From an uncultured Phascolarctobacterium sp. (lineage in GTDB: Bacteria; Bacillota; Negativicutes; Acidaminococcales; Acidaminococcaceae), in NCBI GenBank assembly GCA_949287345.1, contig CASEGD010000059.1, positions 1 to 6,744 of the forward strand: 6,744 nucleotides of DNA, read 5' to 3'. Within the stretch, counting starts at the first letter, position 1; every line of letters starts with the position of its first letter. The position numbers and the translations under genes are program-made. The notes under the pieces are model-generated. The model was not told the origin of the DNA. It did not search any database and was given only the letters and a program-made list of their open reading frames with translations. Shown here one piece after another: positions 1 through 5,369 of the stretch.

Positions 1-38
1 AATCAAAAAGAAGTTACGAAGTATGACGCTCGGCAACA

Positions 39-168
39 CGCGGCATCGGATTTTAGCAAGATTTTCTAAGAAAAACGGCAAAAATCAGGTGTTTGAGCGA
101 AGCGAGTTCCGCCAATTTTTGCCGTTTTTAGACAAACATGCTTGCGTTAAGAAATCCGCCTAGCCGCG
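39..168. repeat. Large imperfect palindrome (REP/MITE-like intergenic element)
   Basis: Four nested pairs of complementary blocks are visible: 39-44 with 163-168, 47-53 with 152-158, 56-60 with 141-145, and a perfect 15-bp pair 71-85 with 115-129 (AAAAACGGCAAAAAT and its complement). The 29-base centre (86-114) holds the mirror-symmetric string GAGCGAAGCGAG. No open frame of useful size is present. The nesting means the DNA could extrude a cruciform or the RNA fold into one long interrupted hairpin. Such design is typical of dispersed intergenic repeats, but only one copy lies in this window, so repeat status is inference. Confidence 0.6.
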
Positions 169-179
169 GAACTTTCTTG

Positions 180-205
180 CTTCTTCTTTAGTTATAAAGA
201 AGAAG
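180..205. repeat. Small A+T-rich hairpin beside the large palindrome
   Basis: CTTCTTCTTTA at 180-190 is exactly complementary to TAAAGAAGAAG at 195-205, leaving the loop GTTA. The stem is 11 bp, low in G+C, and has no T-run after it on the plus strand, so it is a poor terminator. It directly abuts the right flank of the larger palindrome and may be part of the same element. Confidence 0.5.
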
Positions 206-274
206 GATGAGTGAGAAAATAAAAAATTAGAAATAATACAGTAACTACAAAGCCGCCATCAAAATAAAAAGAAG

Positions 275-319
275 AAAAAATAACCGATCTTACTAAACGC
301 AAGACCGGTTATTTTTTAT
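275..319. terminator. Bidirectional terminator-like hairpin
   Basis: AATAACCGATCTT (279-291) pairs with AAGACCGGTTATT (301-313) around a 9-base loop, and is flanked by an A-run on the left and a T-run (312-317) on the right. Rightward RNA has one A-C mismatch (287 with 305); leftward RNA has a G-U wobble there and is followed by a longer T-rich tract. It probably ends a rightward gene lying left of the window, separating it from perR. It could equally stop leftward transcription. Confidence 0.65.
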
Positions 320-351
320 CTGCGTAAGCGGAAACAACATAATGTGAAATA

Positions 352-384
352 TCTTTGTCAACGGATAATAAATATTGACAAAGA
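352..384. promoter_or_regulatory. Perfect 10-bp dyad over the perR -35 box, candidate operator
   Basis: TCTTTGTCAA (352-361) and TTGACAAAGA (375-384) are exact inverted copies separated by 13 bases, so the half-site starts are 23 bp apart, about two helical turns. The right half contains the perR -35 hexamer, so a dimer bound here would block RNA polymerase. The half-site does not look like the classical PerR box (TTATAAT-N-ATTATAA), so the binding protein is unknown. Confidence 0.5.
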
Positions 385-403
385 ATAGGCGATTTTATAT
401 AAT
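375..403 (+). promoter_or_regulatory. perR promoter, perfect consensus
   Basis: TTGACA at 375-380 and TATAAT at 398-403 are separated by exactly 17 bases, a full match to the vegetative sigma-70/SigA consensus. Transcription should start near 410, giving a leader of about 55 bases. The -10 region includes the palindrome ATAATTAT (399-406), an A+T-rich symmetry of the kind Fur-family proteins bind. A promoter this strong normally needs repression, which fits an autoregulated PerR. Confidence 0.88.
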
Positions 404-429
404 TATTTTGAAAAATTAGCTTGTATAGC

Positions 430-449
430 GTATTGCCGTGAGGTAATAC
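430..449 (+). promoter_or_regulatory. Leader hairpin with GNRA-type loop before the perR ribosome site
   Basis: GTATTGCC (430-437) pairs with GGTAATAC (442-449), including one G-U wobble, around the tetraloop GTGA. It lies a few bases upstream of the strong ribosome-binding site GGAAGGAGG (451-459), leaving that site exposed. It may stabilise the mRNA 5' end or keep the site open; no regulatory role is shown. Confidence 0.4.
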
Positions 450-464
450 CGGAAGGAGGAGCTT

Positions 465-890
465 ATGTTAACCAACAGCGAACTGACCGCCATCCTGCGC
501 GAGAACGGCTTTAAGGTTACGCCTCAGCGCCTTGCTGTGTACGAAACCCTTGCCGCTACGCATGAACATCCCAGCGCCGAGATGCTGTACAAAACGCTGC
601 GCCCCAAATATCCTTCTATGAGTTTTGCTACCGTATATAAAACCGTAGAGATTTTGAACAGGCTGCATGTTATCCAGATTCTTAATACCGGTGAAGACAG
701 CTTCCGTTATGATGCGGATATCAGCGAGCACCATCATGTGCAGTGCACCTGCTGCGGCAAGGTTGAAGATTTGTTTGGCGTTGACGACAGCGGCATTATG
801 GCGCAGGCCGAAAAACAAAGCGGCTACAAATTGAGCGGGCACCAGTTTTATTTTTACGGTATCTGCGAAGACTGCCGCAAAAAACACTGA
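465..890 (+). CDS. perR: Fur-family peroxide-responsive repressor PerR
   Basis: A 141-residue metalloregulator of the usual Fur/PerR length. The N-terminal winged helix runs to about residue 80 and includes the recognition-helix signature FATVYKTVEIL (54-64). Aligned by eye to Bacillus subtilis PerR, the five regulatory-metal ligands are all present: H35, D83, H89, H91 and D102 (B. subtilis H37, D85, H91, H93, D104). The last is aspartate, as in PerR, rather than the Fur-type glutamate. The structural zinc site is intact as two CxxC pairs, C94/C97 and C134/C137. In known PerR proteins iron-catalysed oxidation of the histidines releases DNA and induces peroxide defence genes. The ATG follows a strong GGAAGGAGG site. 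It forms a single-gene unit with its own promoter and terminator. Fur or Zur function is less likely on these residues. Confidence 0.88.
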   Translation: MLTNSELTAILRENGFKVTPQRLAVYETLAATHEHPSAEMLYKTLRPKYPSMSFATVYKTVEILNRLHVIQILNTGEDSFRYDADISEHHHVQCTCCGKVEDLFGVDDSGIMAQAEKQSGYKLSGHQFYFYGICEDCRKKH

Positions 891-904
891 GCGTTTAAAA
901 GCAG

Positions 905-933
905 GGGACCCTTTGGGGTCCCGTTTGTTTTTT
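905..933 (+). terminator. Rho-independent terminator of perR
   Basis: GGGACCC (905-911) pairs perfectly with GGGTCCC (916-922) across the loop TTTG. GTTTGTTTTTT (923-933) follows as the T-tract. It lies 15 bases after the perR stop codon and isolates perR from the deoC operon. Confidence 0.92.
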
Positions 934-947
934 ACGGCGGCGGTGCC

Positions 948-963
948 TTATAAAGTTTTATAA
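948..963. promoter_or_regulatory. A+T-rich dyad upstream of deoC, PerR/Fur-box-like
   Basis: TTATAAAGTTTTATAA has perfect 7-bp arms (948-954 and 957-963) with a 2-base centre. The outer TTATAA half-sites equal those of the PerR box, but the classical box is 7-1-7 with T/A at the inner position. It lies about 40 bp upstream of the deoC -10 element, so it could be an operator or simply an A+T-rich upstream promoter element. Confidence 0.3.
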
Positions 964-1000
964 AAATTTACTTTTTTATCAACCCTGAACGCGTAACATT

Positions 1001-1009
1001 TGCTATAAT
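1001..1009 (+). promoter_or_regulatory. Extended -10 promoter of the deoC operon
   Basis: TGCTATAAT combines a perfect -10 hexamer (1004-1009) with the TGn extension. No good -35 hexamer exists at normal spacing, which the TGn motif commonly offsets. A second weaker extended -10, TGATATAGT, overlaps at 1009-1017. Transcription should begin near 1016, about 30 bases before the deoC ATG. Confidence 0.7.
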
Positions 1010-1044
1010 GATATAGTACAGATTTAAAATTGGGAGGAAGTACC

Positions 1045-1695
1045 ATGGAACTTGCCCGTATTATTGAACATACATTATTAAAACCGGAAGCAACCGTGAA
1101 AGACATTATGCAGCTTTGCAACGAAGCGATGGAGCACAAGCTGTATGCCGTGTGCGTTAACCCGTGCTATGTGCCGCTGGCAAAACATTTGCTGCAGGGC
1201 AGCGATGTAAAGGTTGTTACGGTGGTTGGTTTTCCGCTGGGCGCGACATTCAGCTGCGTTAAGGCGCTGGAAGCCAAAACGGCGATGGAGGAACACGCCG
1301 ACGAAATTGATATGGTGATGAATGTATCCGCCTTTAAAACGGGCGATTATGCCGCTGTGACGGAGGACATCCGCCGTGTGGTTGAGGCCGCAGCGCCCTG
1401 CCCGGTAAAGGTTATTATTGAAGCCGCTTATTTAACGCCGCGTGAAAAACGCACGGCCTGCCGGATTATCTCCGACGGCGGCGCGAAGTTTGTAAAAACT
1501 GCCACCGGTTTTGGCAAGGGCGGCGCAACTGTTGAAGATGTTAAGCTGCTGCGCGAGGAAGCCGACAAGTACGGCCTGAAGGTTAAGGCTGCCGGCGGTA
1601 TCCGCGACGCTGCAACCGCACGCGCGATGGTTGAGGCAGGCGCCGACCGCATCGGTACCAGCGCCGGTGCAGCCATTGCCGCAGGTGAAGCATGA
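1045..1695 (+). CDS. deoC: Deoxyribose-phosphate aldolase
   Basis: A 216-residue class I aldolase with a TIM-barrel fold. It cleaves 2-deoxyribose-5-phosphate to glyceraldehyde-3-phosphate and acetaldehyde in deoxynucleoside breakdown. The catalytic set is present: Schiff-base lysine K151 in FVKTATGF, the second active lysine K181 in KAAGGIR, and D89 in DEIDMV. Other family blocks are IEHTLLKP (7-14), VVGFPLGA (60-67) and the C-terminal GADRIGTSAG (199-208). Length matches the short bacterial family (about 210-225). The ATG at 1045 is chosen because GGGAGG (1032-1037) stands at proper spacing; the TTG at 1030 lies before this site. It is first in an operon with walJ, htrA and rlmH, and its TGA overlaps the walJ ATG. 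No other deo genes (phosphorylase, deoB, nucleoside transport) are nearby, so its link to this operon is unusual. Confidence 0.95.
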   Translation: MELARIIEHTLLKPEATVKDIMQLCNEAMEHKLYAVCVNPCYVPLAKHLLQGSDVKVVTVVGFPLGATFSCVKALEAKTAMEEHADEIDMVMNVSAFKTGDYAAVTEDIRRVVEAAAPCPVKVIIEAAYLTPREKRTACRIISDGGAKFVKTATGFGKGGATVEDVKLLREEADKYGLKVKAAGGIRDAATARAMVEAGADRIGTSAGAAIAAGEA

Positions 1696-2468
1696 CGGGC
1701 GAATTTAAAATCTCCGTTCTGGCCAGCGGCAGTAAGGGCAATGCCACCGTTATCAGCGCGGGCGGCAAAAATATTTTGATTGACGCCGGTATCAGCTGCC
1801 GCCAGCTTGTGCAGCGCCTGCGCGAAGCCGGTTTGCAGCCGGAGGACTTGGACGCCGTGCTTTTAACGCACGAGCACCGCGACCACGTCAACGGGCTGCC
1901 GGTGTTCAGCCGCAACTATCATCTGCCGGTGTTTGCCAACGAGGCTACCTGGCGCTATATCCCCCAAAGGGGAGAACTGGAGCGCGCAAGCTGCCGTTTA
2001 ATGCCGAAGCTGCTGGAAACGGACGGGCTGAAAATTACAAGCTTTGCCGTGCCGCACGACGCCGCCAGCACCGTCGGTTATGTGTTTACCTGCGCCGGTG
2101 CGCGCTGCGTGTACCTGACGGACGTGGGCTTTATTACGGAAGAAATTAAGGAAAACGTGGCGGGCGCGGACACTTTGGTGTTAGAAGCCAACCATGACGA
2201 AGAAATGCTTAAAAAAGGCACGTACCCTTACGCGTTAAAGCAGCGCATTTTAGGCACGCGCGGGCATTTGTCCAACAATGCCGCGGGGTGGCTGCTTTCG
2301 CAGATGGAGCGCTTGCCGGGCGAGGTTTTTTTGGCGCATTTAAGCCAGGAGAACAACACGCCGCAGCTGGCGCTGAAAACCGTGCGCGGCATTCTGGACG
2401 CGAAGGAATTGGACGAAGATACGCAGATTTATGTGACTTCGCAGGACAATATAGTAAAAAATTTTTGA
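1692..2468 (+). CDS. walJ: Metallo-beta-lactamase-fold hydrolase WalJ (YycJ/VicX)
   Basis: A 258-residue cytoplasmic metallo-beta-lactamase-fold protein. The metal-binding motif is H60-E-H62-R-D64-H65; further likely ligands are H122 (in VPHDA), D144 (in LTDVG) and H216 (in AHLSQENN). The opening SVLASGSKGN (8-17) and the GHLSN block (191-195) are typical of YycJ/WalJ. Family length is about 260-270. In other Firmicutes the gene sits after walRK and has been linked to cell-wall homeostasis and to 5'-3' exonuclease activity in mismatch repair; its exact role here is not shown. The ATG overlaps the deoC stop as ATGA with AGGTGA just upstream, so translation is probably coupled to deoC. No walR/walK lies in this window. 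The htrA ribosome site overlaps its stop codon. Confidence 0.9.
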   Translation: MTGEFKISVLASGSKGNATVISAGGKNILIDAGISCRQLVQRLREAGLQPEDLDAVLLTHEHRDHVNGLPVFSRNYHLPVFANEATWRYIPQRGELERASCRLMPKLLETDGLKITSFAVPHDAASTVGYVFTCAGARCVYLTDVGFITEEIKENVAGADTLVLEANHDEEMLKKGTYPYALKQRILGTRGHLSNNAAGWLLSQMERLPGEVFLAHLSQENNTPQLALKTVRGILDAKELDEDTQIYVTSQDNIVKNF

Positions 2469-2479
2469 GGGGTGTAAAA

Positions 2480-3577
2480 ATGCAAAAGACGATATTAAAA
2501 AAATCACTTAATTTGGTTATGTGCGGTATTTTAAGCACCGCAGTGCTTTTGGGCGGCTGCGGCGTTGGCAATACCGCCGAAAAACAAAAAGAAGCGGCGC
2601 CTGCCGCGAAGCAGGAAGTAAGGCTTTCCGACGCGCGCAATACGCCGGTAGTTGTGGCGGCGCAAAAAGTTGGCCCGGCCGTTGTCGGCATTACCAACAA
2701 GGCTTATGTGCGCGACTTTTTTAACCGCGTGCAGCTGACGGAGCGCGGCACGGGCAGCGGCGTTATTTACGACAAGAGCGGCCTGATTGCCACAAACAAC
2801 CATGTGGTTGAAGGCGCGCAGGAAATTATTGTAAGCCTGACGGACGGGCGCAGCGTTAAAGGCAAGGTGCTTGGCGCTGATGCGGCGACCGACCTGGCTG
2901 TTGTAAAAATTGATGTGGACGGCGATTTGCCGGTTGCTGATTTTGGCGATTCCTCCACCTTGCAGGTGGGCGAACCTGCCATTGCTATCGGCAACCCGCT
3001 GGGACTTGAGTTCCGCGGCAGCGTGACGGTGGGCGTTATCAGTGCGCTGAACCGTTCCATCGAGCTGGGCGACCGCAAATTTACGCTGATTCAGACCGAC
3101 GCGGCGATTAACCCCGGTAACTCCGGCGGCGCGCTCGTCAATGCGGACGGTGAAGTTGTGGGTATTAACTCCGCCAAAGTAGCCGTCAGCGGCGTTGAAG
3201 GCATCGGCTTTGCCATTCCGGTCAACTCTGCCAAACCCATTCTGGACGAGCTTGCCAACCACGGGCGCATTGCCCGCCCGTACATCGGCGCAAGCCTGAT
3301 TGATAAGGATATCAGCGCGCGCTATGGCTTTGACCTTGATTTGCACGGCGGCATTTTTGTAATGAAAATTGTTACCAACGGCCCGGTTTATAACGCAGGC
3401 ATGCGCCCCGGCGATATTATCCTGACGTTTGACGGCGCGAAGGTGGAAACCGTGCCCGAACTGCGTGCGAAACTGGCCGAGAAGAAAGTCGGCGACGTGG
3501 TGACGATTGTGGTGCTGCGCGCAGGCATTGAACGCAGCCTGCAGGTAACTTTGCAGGAAATGCCGCAGGAGAACTGA
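2480..3577 (+). CDS. htrA: HtrA/DegP-family serine protease, predicted lipoprotein
   Basis: A 365-residue trypsin-fold protease with one PDZ domain. The catalytic triad is H108 (ATNNHVVEG), D138 (ATDLAVVKID) and S215 (GNSGGAL). The protease domain spans about 55-250 and the PDZ domain about 265-360, with RPYIGASL at its start and GMRPGDIIL in its core. Residues 1-27 form a signal peptide with lysines, a hydrophobic stretch and lipobox LGGC, so C27 is probably lipidated and the enzyme tethered outside the cytoplasmic membrane. An Ala/Lys/Glu-rich linker follows (28-50). HtrA proteins degrade or refold damaged envelope proteins. The frame stays open upstream into walJ, but ATG 2480 is chosen because GAGGGGTG (2467-2474) precedes it and the signal peptide starts there. 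It is 11 bases after walJ and 1 base before rlmH. HtrA and DegS-type paralogues cannot be separated by eye. Confidence 0.92.
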   Translation: MQKTILKKSLNLVMCGILSTAVLLGGCGVGNTAEKQKEAAPAAKQEVRLSDARNTPVVVAAQKVGPAVVGITNKAYVRDFFNRVQLTERGTGSGVIYDKSGLIATNNHVVEGAQEIIVSLTDGRSVKGKVLGADAATDLAVVKIDVDGDLPVADFGDSSTLQVGEPAIAIGNPLGLEFRGSVTVGVISALNRSIELGDRKFTLIQTDAAINPGNSGGALVNADGEVVGINSAKVAVSGVEGIGFAIPVNSAKPILDELANHGRIARPYIGASLIDKDISARYGFDLDLHGGIFVMKIVTNGPVYNAGMRPGDIILTFDGAKVETVPELRAKLAEKKVGDVVTIVVLRAGIERSLQVTLQEMPQEN

Positions 3578-3578
3578 G

Positions 3579-4058
3579 ATGAAAATCAGCATCGTCTGCG
3601 TCGGCAAGATTAAGGAAAAATACCTGACCGAAGGCATTGCCGAATTTACCAAACGCCTGACGCCGTACTGCAAGCTGGAAACCATCGCCATCGGCGAAGA
3701 AAAAATGCCGGACAGCCCATCGCCCGCCGAAAAAGAGCAGGTGCTGGCGAAGGAAACGGAGCGTTTGCTGAACGCGATACCGCAAAACGCGCATGTGGTG
3801 CTGCTGGACTTGCAGGGCAAGGAAGTAACTTCGCCCCAGCTGGCGGATTTATTTGACGAGTGGGCGCTGGCGGGCAAAAGCCATATCGCCTTTGTTATCG
3901 GCGGCGCGTTTGGCTACACCGACGCTTTGCGTAAGCGCGCCGATATGCGCTGGAGCTTTTCCAAACTGACCTTTACACACCAGATGATACGGCTTTTATT
4001 AGTTGAACAAATCTATCGTGCATTTAAAATAAGCCGTGGAGAAAAATACCATTGGTGA
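3579..4058 (+). CDS. rlmH: 23S rRNA (pseudouridine-1915-N3)-methyltransferase RlmH
   Basis: A 159-residue SPOUT-class methyltransferase, the same length as Gram-positive RlmH. The family methylates N3 of pseudouridine 1915 in helix 69 of 23S rRNA on assembled 70S ribosomes, using S-adenosylmethionine. Visible blocks are KIKEKYLTEGIAEFTKRL (10-27), LLDLQGKEVTS (75-85), the cofactor-binding knot loop FVIGGAFG (105-112), SFSKLTFTHQMIRLLLVEQ (126-144) and the C-terminal YRAFKISRGEKYHW (146-159). All motifs are intact. The start lies 1 base after the htrA stop with CAGGAGA (3566-3572) as ribosome site, so it is co-translated in the operon. The gene ends 3 bases before a strong terminator. In staphylococci the 3' end of this gene is the SCC integration site; no recombinase or attachment repeat is seen here. 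Confidence 0.95.
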   Translation: MKISIVCVGKIKEKYLTEGIAEFTKRLTPYCKLETIAIGEEKMPDSPSPAEKEQVLAKETERLLNAIPQNAHVVLLDLQGKEVTSPQLADLFDEWALAGKSHIAFVIGGAFGYTDALRKRADMRWSFSKLTFTHQMIRLLLVEQIYRAFKISRGEKYHW

Positions 4059-4061
4059 AAC

Positions 4062-4092
4062 AAAAAAGAGCAACGAAAGTTGCTCTTTTTTT
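4062..4092. terminator. Strong bidirectional terminator between rlmH and the CHR genes
   Basis: A perfect 13-bp stem, AAAAAAGAGCAAC (4062-4074) with GTTGCTCTTTTTT (4079-4091), is closed by a GAAA tetraloop. The A-run and T-run serve as T-tracts for leftward and rightward transcripts respectively. It lies 3 bases after rlmH and 22 bases beyond the stop of the converging CHR gene. Confidence 0.93.
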
Positions 4093-4114
4093 ATGCTTTT
4101 TTATATTTTGCGTT

Positions 4115-4684
4115 TCAGTACACCAACATCCCGATAATGCCGCTGATGAGCATTAAGCTGATGGCGCCGACTTTGCGGTAGTAGTGCAGGTAAAACAGCA
4201 GCAGCAGCACAGGTATGCCGATGGGGTTGAAGGTGCTGCTTTCGGCAGCGGTGTTTTCAATCGGGAACAGAGTGATGTTTAAAAAGAAGATAACAGCGGT
4301 AATCATAAAGGCGATAACCGCGGGGCGGATGCCGCACAGTGCCTGCTGTACCAGCGTAGATTTGCTGAATTTTTCCAGCGAGCGCGCGACAAAATAAACG
4401 ATGATGAACGACGGCAGCGATACGCCGAGTGTGGCGATAAACGAGCCCATAAATGCGGGGAACCATTCCGGTCCGCAGACGCGCGCACCGACGTAGGTGG
4501 CGGTATTGACGGCAATCGGTCCCGGCGTCATTTGCGAGATGGTGATGATGCGGGCGTATTCGGCCGCCGGTATCCACCCATGTGCAAGGACTTCCTGCTG
4601 GATGACGCTGACCATGGCGAGCCCGCCGCCGAAGGAGAACAGGCCGATTTTAAAGAAGACGAAGAATAAATCCCAGTAAATCAT
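4115..4684 (-). CDS. Chromate transporter family protein, second half-size subunit
   Basis: A 189-residue membrane protein equal to one half of full-length ChrA, so a short-chain CHR protein. Family blocks are FFKIGLFSFGGGLAMVSVI (10-28), SQMTPGPIAVNTATYVG (50-66) and LPSFIIVYFVA (90-100), followed by hydrophobic spans at about 120-138 and 156-188. Paired short CHR proteins are thought to act together as the two halves of one transporter, exporting chromate in characterised cases. Many anaerobe homologues are untested and the real anion may differ. Its ATG overlaps the stop of the upstream CHR gene (ATGA, 4681-4684) and a strong GGGGAGGG site lies just before it inside that gene. This supports matched translation of both subunits. 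The substrate is inferred from the family only. Confidence 0.88.
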   Translation of the reverse strand: MIYWDLFFVFFKIGLFSFGGGLAMVSVIQQEVLAHGWIPAAEYARIITISQMTPGPIAVNTATYVGARVCGPEWFPAFMGSFIATLGVSLPSFIIVYFVARSLEKFSKSTLVQQALCGIRPAVIAFMITAVIFFLNITLFPIENTAAESSTFNPIGIPVLLLLFYLHYYRKVGAISLMLISGIIGMLVY

Positions 4685-5244
4685 TTTTCAGCCCTCCCCA
4701 GCAAACGGTATGCGGCAATGGCGTACAGCGCCGCCGCGATAACGGTGGACGCGATGCCGAAGCCCAAAACGTAAATTTCCGCCACGGAAGCGGCGAGGAT
4801 AACCCAGCCCAGCCTGTTGCTGACGGAGGATGCGAACATTTTTTTAGTGGCGACAACCAGCAGTACGGTAATGGCGGCGTTGACACCGGCGAAGAATTTT
4901 AAAATGTAGGCGTTGCTGTCCAGCCCGCTGGAGGCGAACAGCATGGCAATGGCGAAAATGATGATGAACGACGGCAGAATTACGCCCAGCGTGCAGACCA
5001 GTGCGCCTGCGATGCCTTCGAGGCGGTAGCCCAGAAACGTAGCGGAGTTGACGGCGATAACGCCCGGCAGCGATTGGGCGATTGCCAACACGTCGGTGAT
5101 GTCCTTATCGTCAATCCAGCCCTGGCGTTCCACAAATTCGTCGCGGATTAGGGGAATCATGGCGAGCCCGCCGCCGATGGTGAACAGACCTATTTTAAAA
5201 AACACGTTGAACATGTGTAAAAAACTTACTTGCTTTTGCTGCAT
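4681..5244 (-). CDS. Chromate transporter family protein, first half-size subunit
   Basis: A 187-residue short-chain CHR membrane protein, first gene of a two-gene operon. It shows the same blocks as its partner: FFKIGLFTIGGGLAMIPLI (15-33), AQSLPGVIAVNSATFLG (56-72) and LPSFIIIFAIA (90-100), with further hydrophobic spans at about 115-133 and 146-180. The two proteins are clearly diverged duplicates: PGVIAVN here against PGPIAVN in the partner. The start at 5244 gives a 10-residue polar tail before the first membrane segment; the upstream ribosome site (AGAAGTG) is weak. An internal Met at residue 11 is possible but has the conserved membrane segment immediately after it. A good promoter lies about 40 bases upstream. 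Chromate, sulfate or another oxyanion could be the substrate. Confidence 0.88.
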   Translation of the reverse strand: MQQKQVSFLHMFNVFFKIGLFTIGGGLAMIPLIRDEFVERQGWIDDKDITDVLAIAQSLPGVIAVNSATFLGYRLEGIAGALVCTLGVILPSFIIIFAIAMLFASSGLDSNAYILKFFAGVNAAITVLLVVATKKMFASSVSNRLGWVILAASVAEIYVLGFGIASTVIAAALYAIAAYRLLGRAEK

Positions 5245-5281
5245 GGTTACACTTCTTTCATAAAACGGTTAAGATATTTAT

Positions 5282-5310
5282 ATTATCGCTTAAAAATATT
5301 GGGTTGGCAA
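5282..5310 (-). promoter_or_regulatory. Promoter of the CHR transporter operon
   Basis: Read on the minus strand, TTGCCA (5310-5305) and GATAAT (5287-5282) are spaced by exactly 17 bases, each 5 of 6 to consensus. Transcription should start near 5275, giving a leader of about 30 bases. It is back to back with the rightward promoter at 5336-5363, with only 25 bases between the two -35 boxes, so one regulator could control both. Confidence 0.7.
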
Positions 5311-5335
5311 GTAAAATAAACAATCCGATTTCAGT

Positions 5336-5363
5336 TTGACAATACCCATAAAATCGCTATAAT
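5336..5363 (+). promoter_or_regulatory. Strong promoter of the putative small RNA
   Basis: A perfect TTGACA (5336-5341) and a perfect TATAAT (5358-5363) are separated by 16 bases. A second TATAAT overlaps at 5363-5368 but would need a 21-base spacer. The expected start is about 5370. No protein gene on the plus strand lies downstream within the window, since the next gene runs the other way. Confidence 0.8.
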
Positions 5364-5369
5364 ATAATT

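Noticed and set aside
468..887. A 139-codon minus-strand frame mirroring perR
   Set aside because: It is an exact antisense shadow of perR with no motif and no ribosome site of its own.
1030..1044. TTG at 1030 as an earlier deoC start
   Set aside because: It precedes the GGGAGG ribosome site; ATG 1045 has correct spacing and matches the family N-terminus.
2427..2455. Internal promoter before htrA (TATAGT at 2450-2455)
   Set aside because: There is no acceptable -35 hexamer at normal spacing and it lies within walJ coding sequence, so chance is likely.
2288..2479. Upstream extension of the htrA frame inside walJ
   Set aside because: It would bury the signal peptide and lipobox; the ribosome site and ATG at 2480 fit much better.
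2531..3877. A 448-codon open frame on the minus strand across htrA and rlmH
   Set aside because: It lies fully antisense to two genes with intact catalytic motifs, reads as low-complexity residues with no recognisable domain, and is explained by the codon bias of the sense strand.
4035..4062. SCC-type attachment site at the 3' end of rlmH
   Set aside because: This gene end is the known SCC target in staphylococci, but there is no ccr recombinase, no second copy of the end sequence and no cargo; the operon terminator follows at once.
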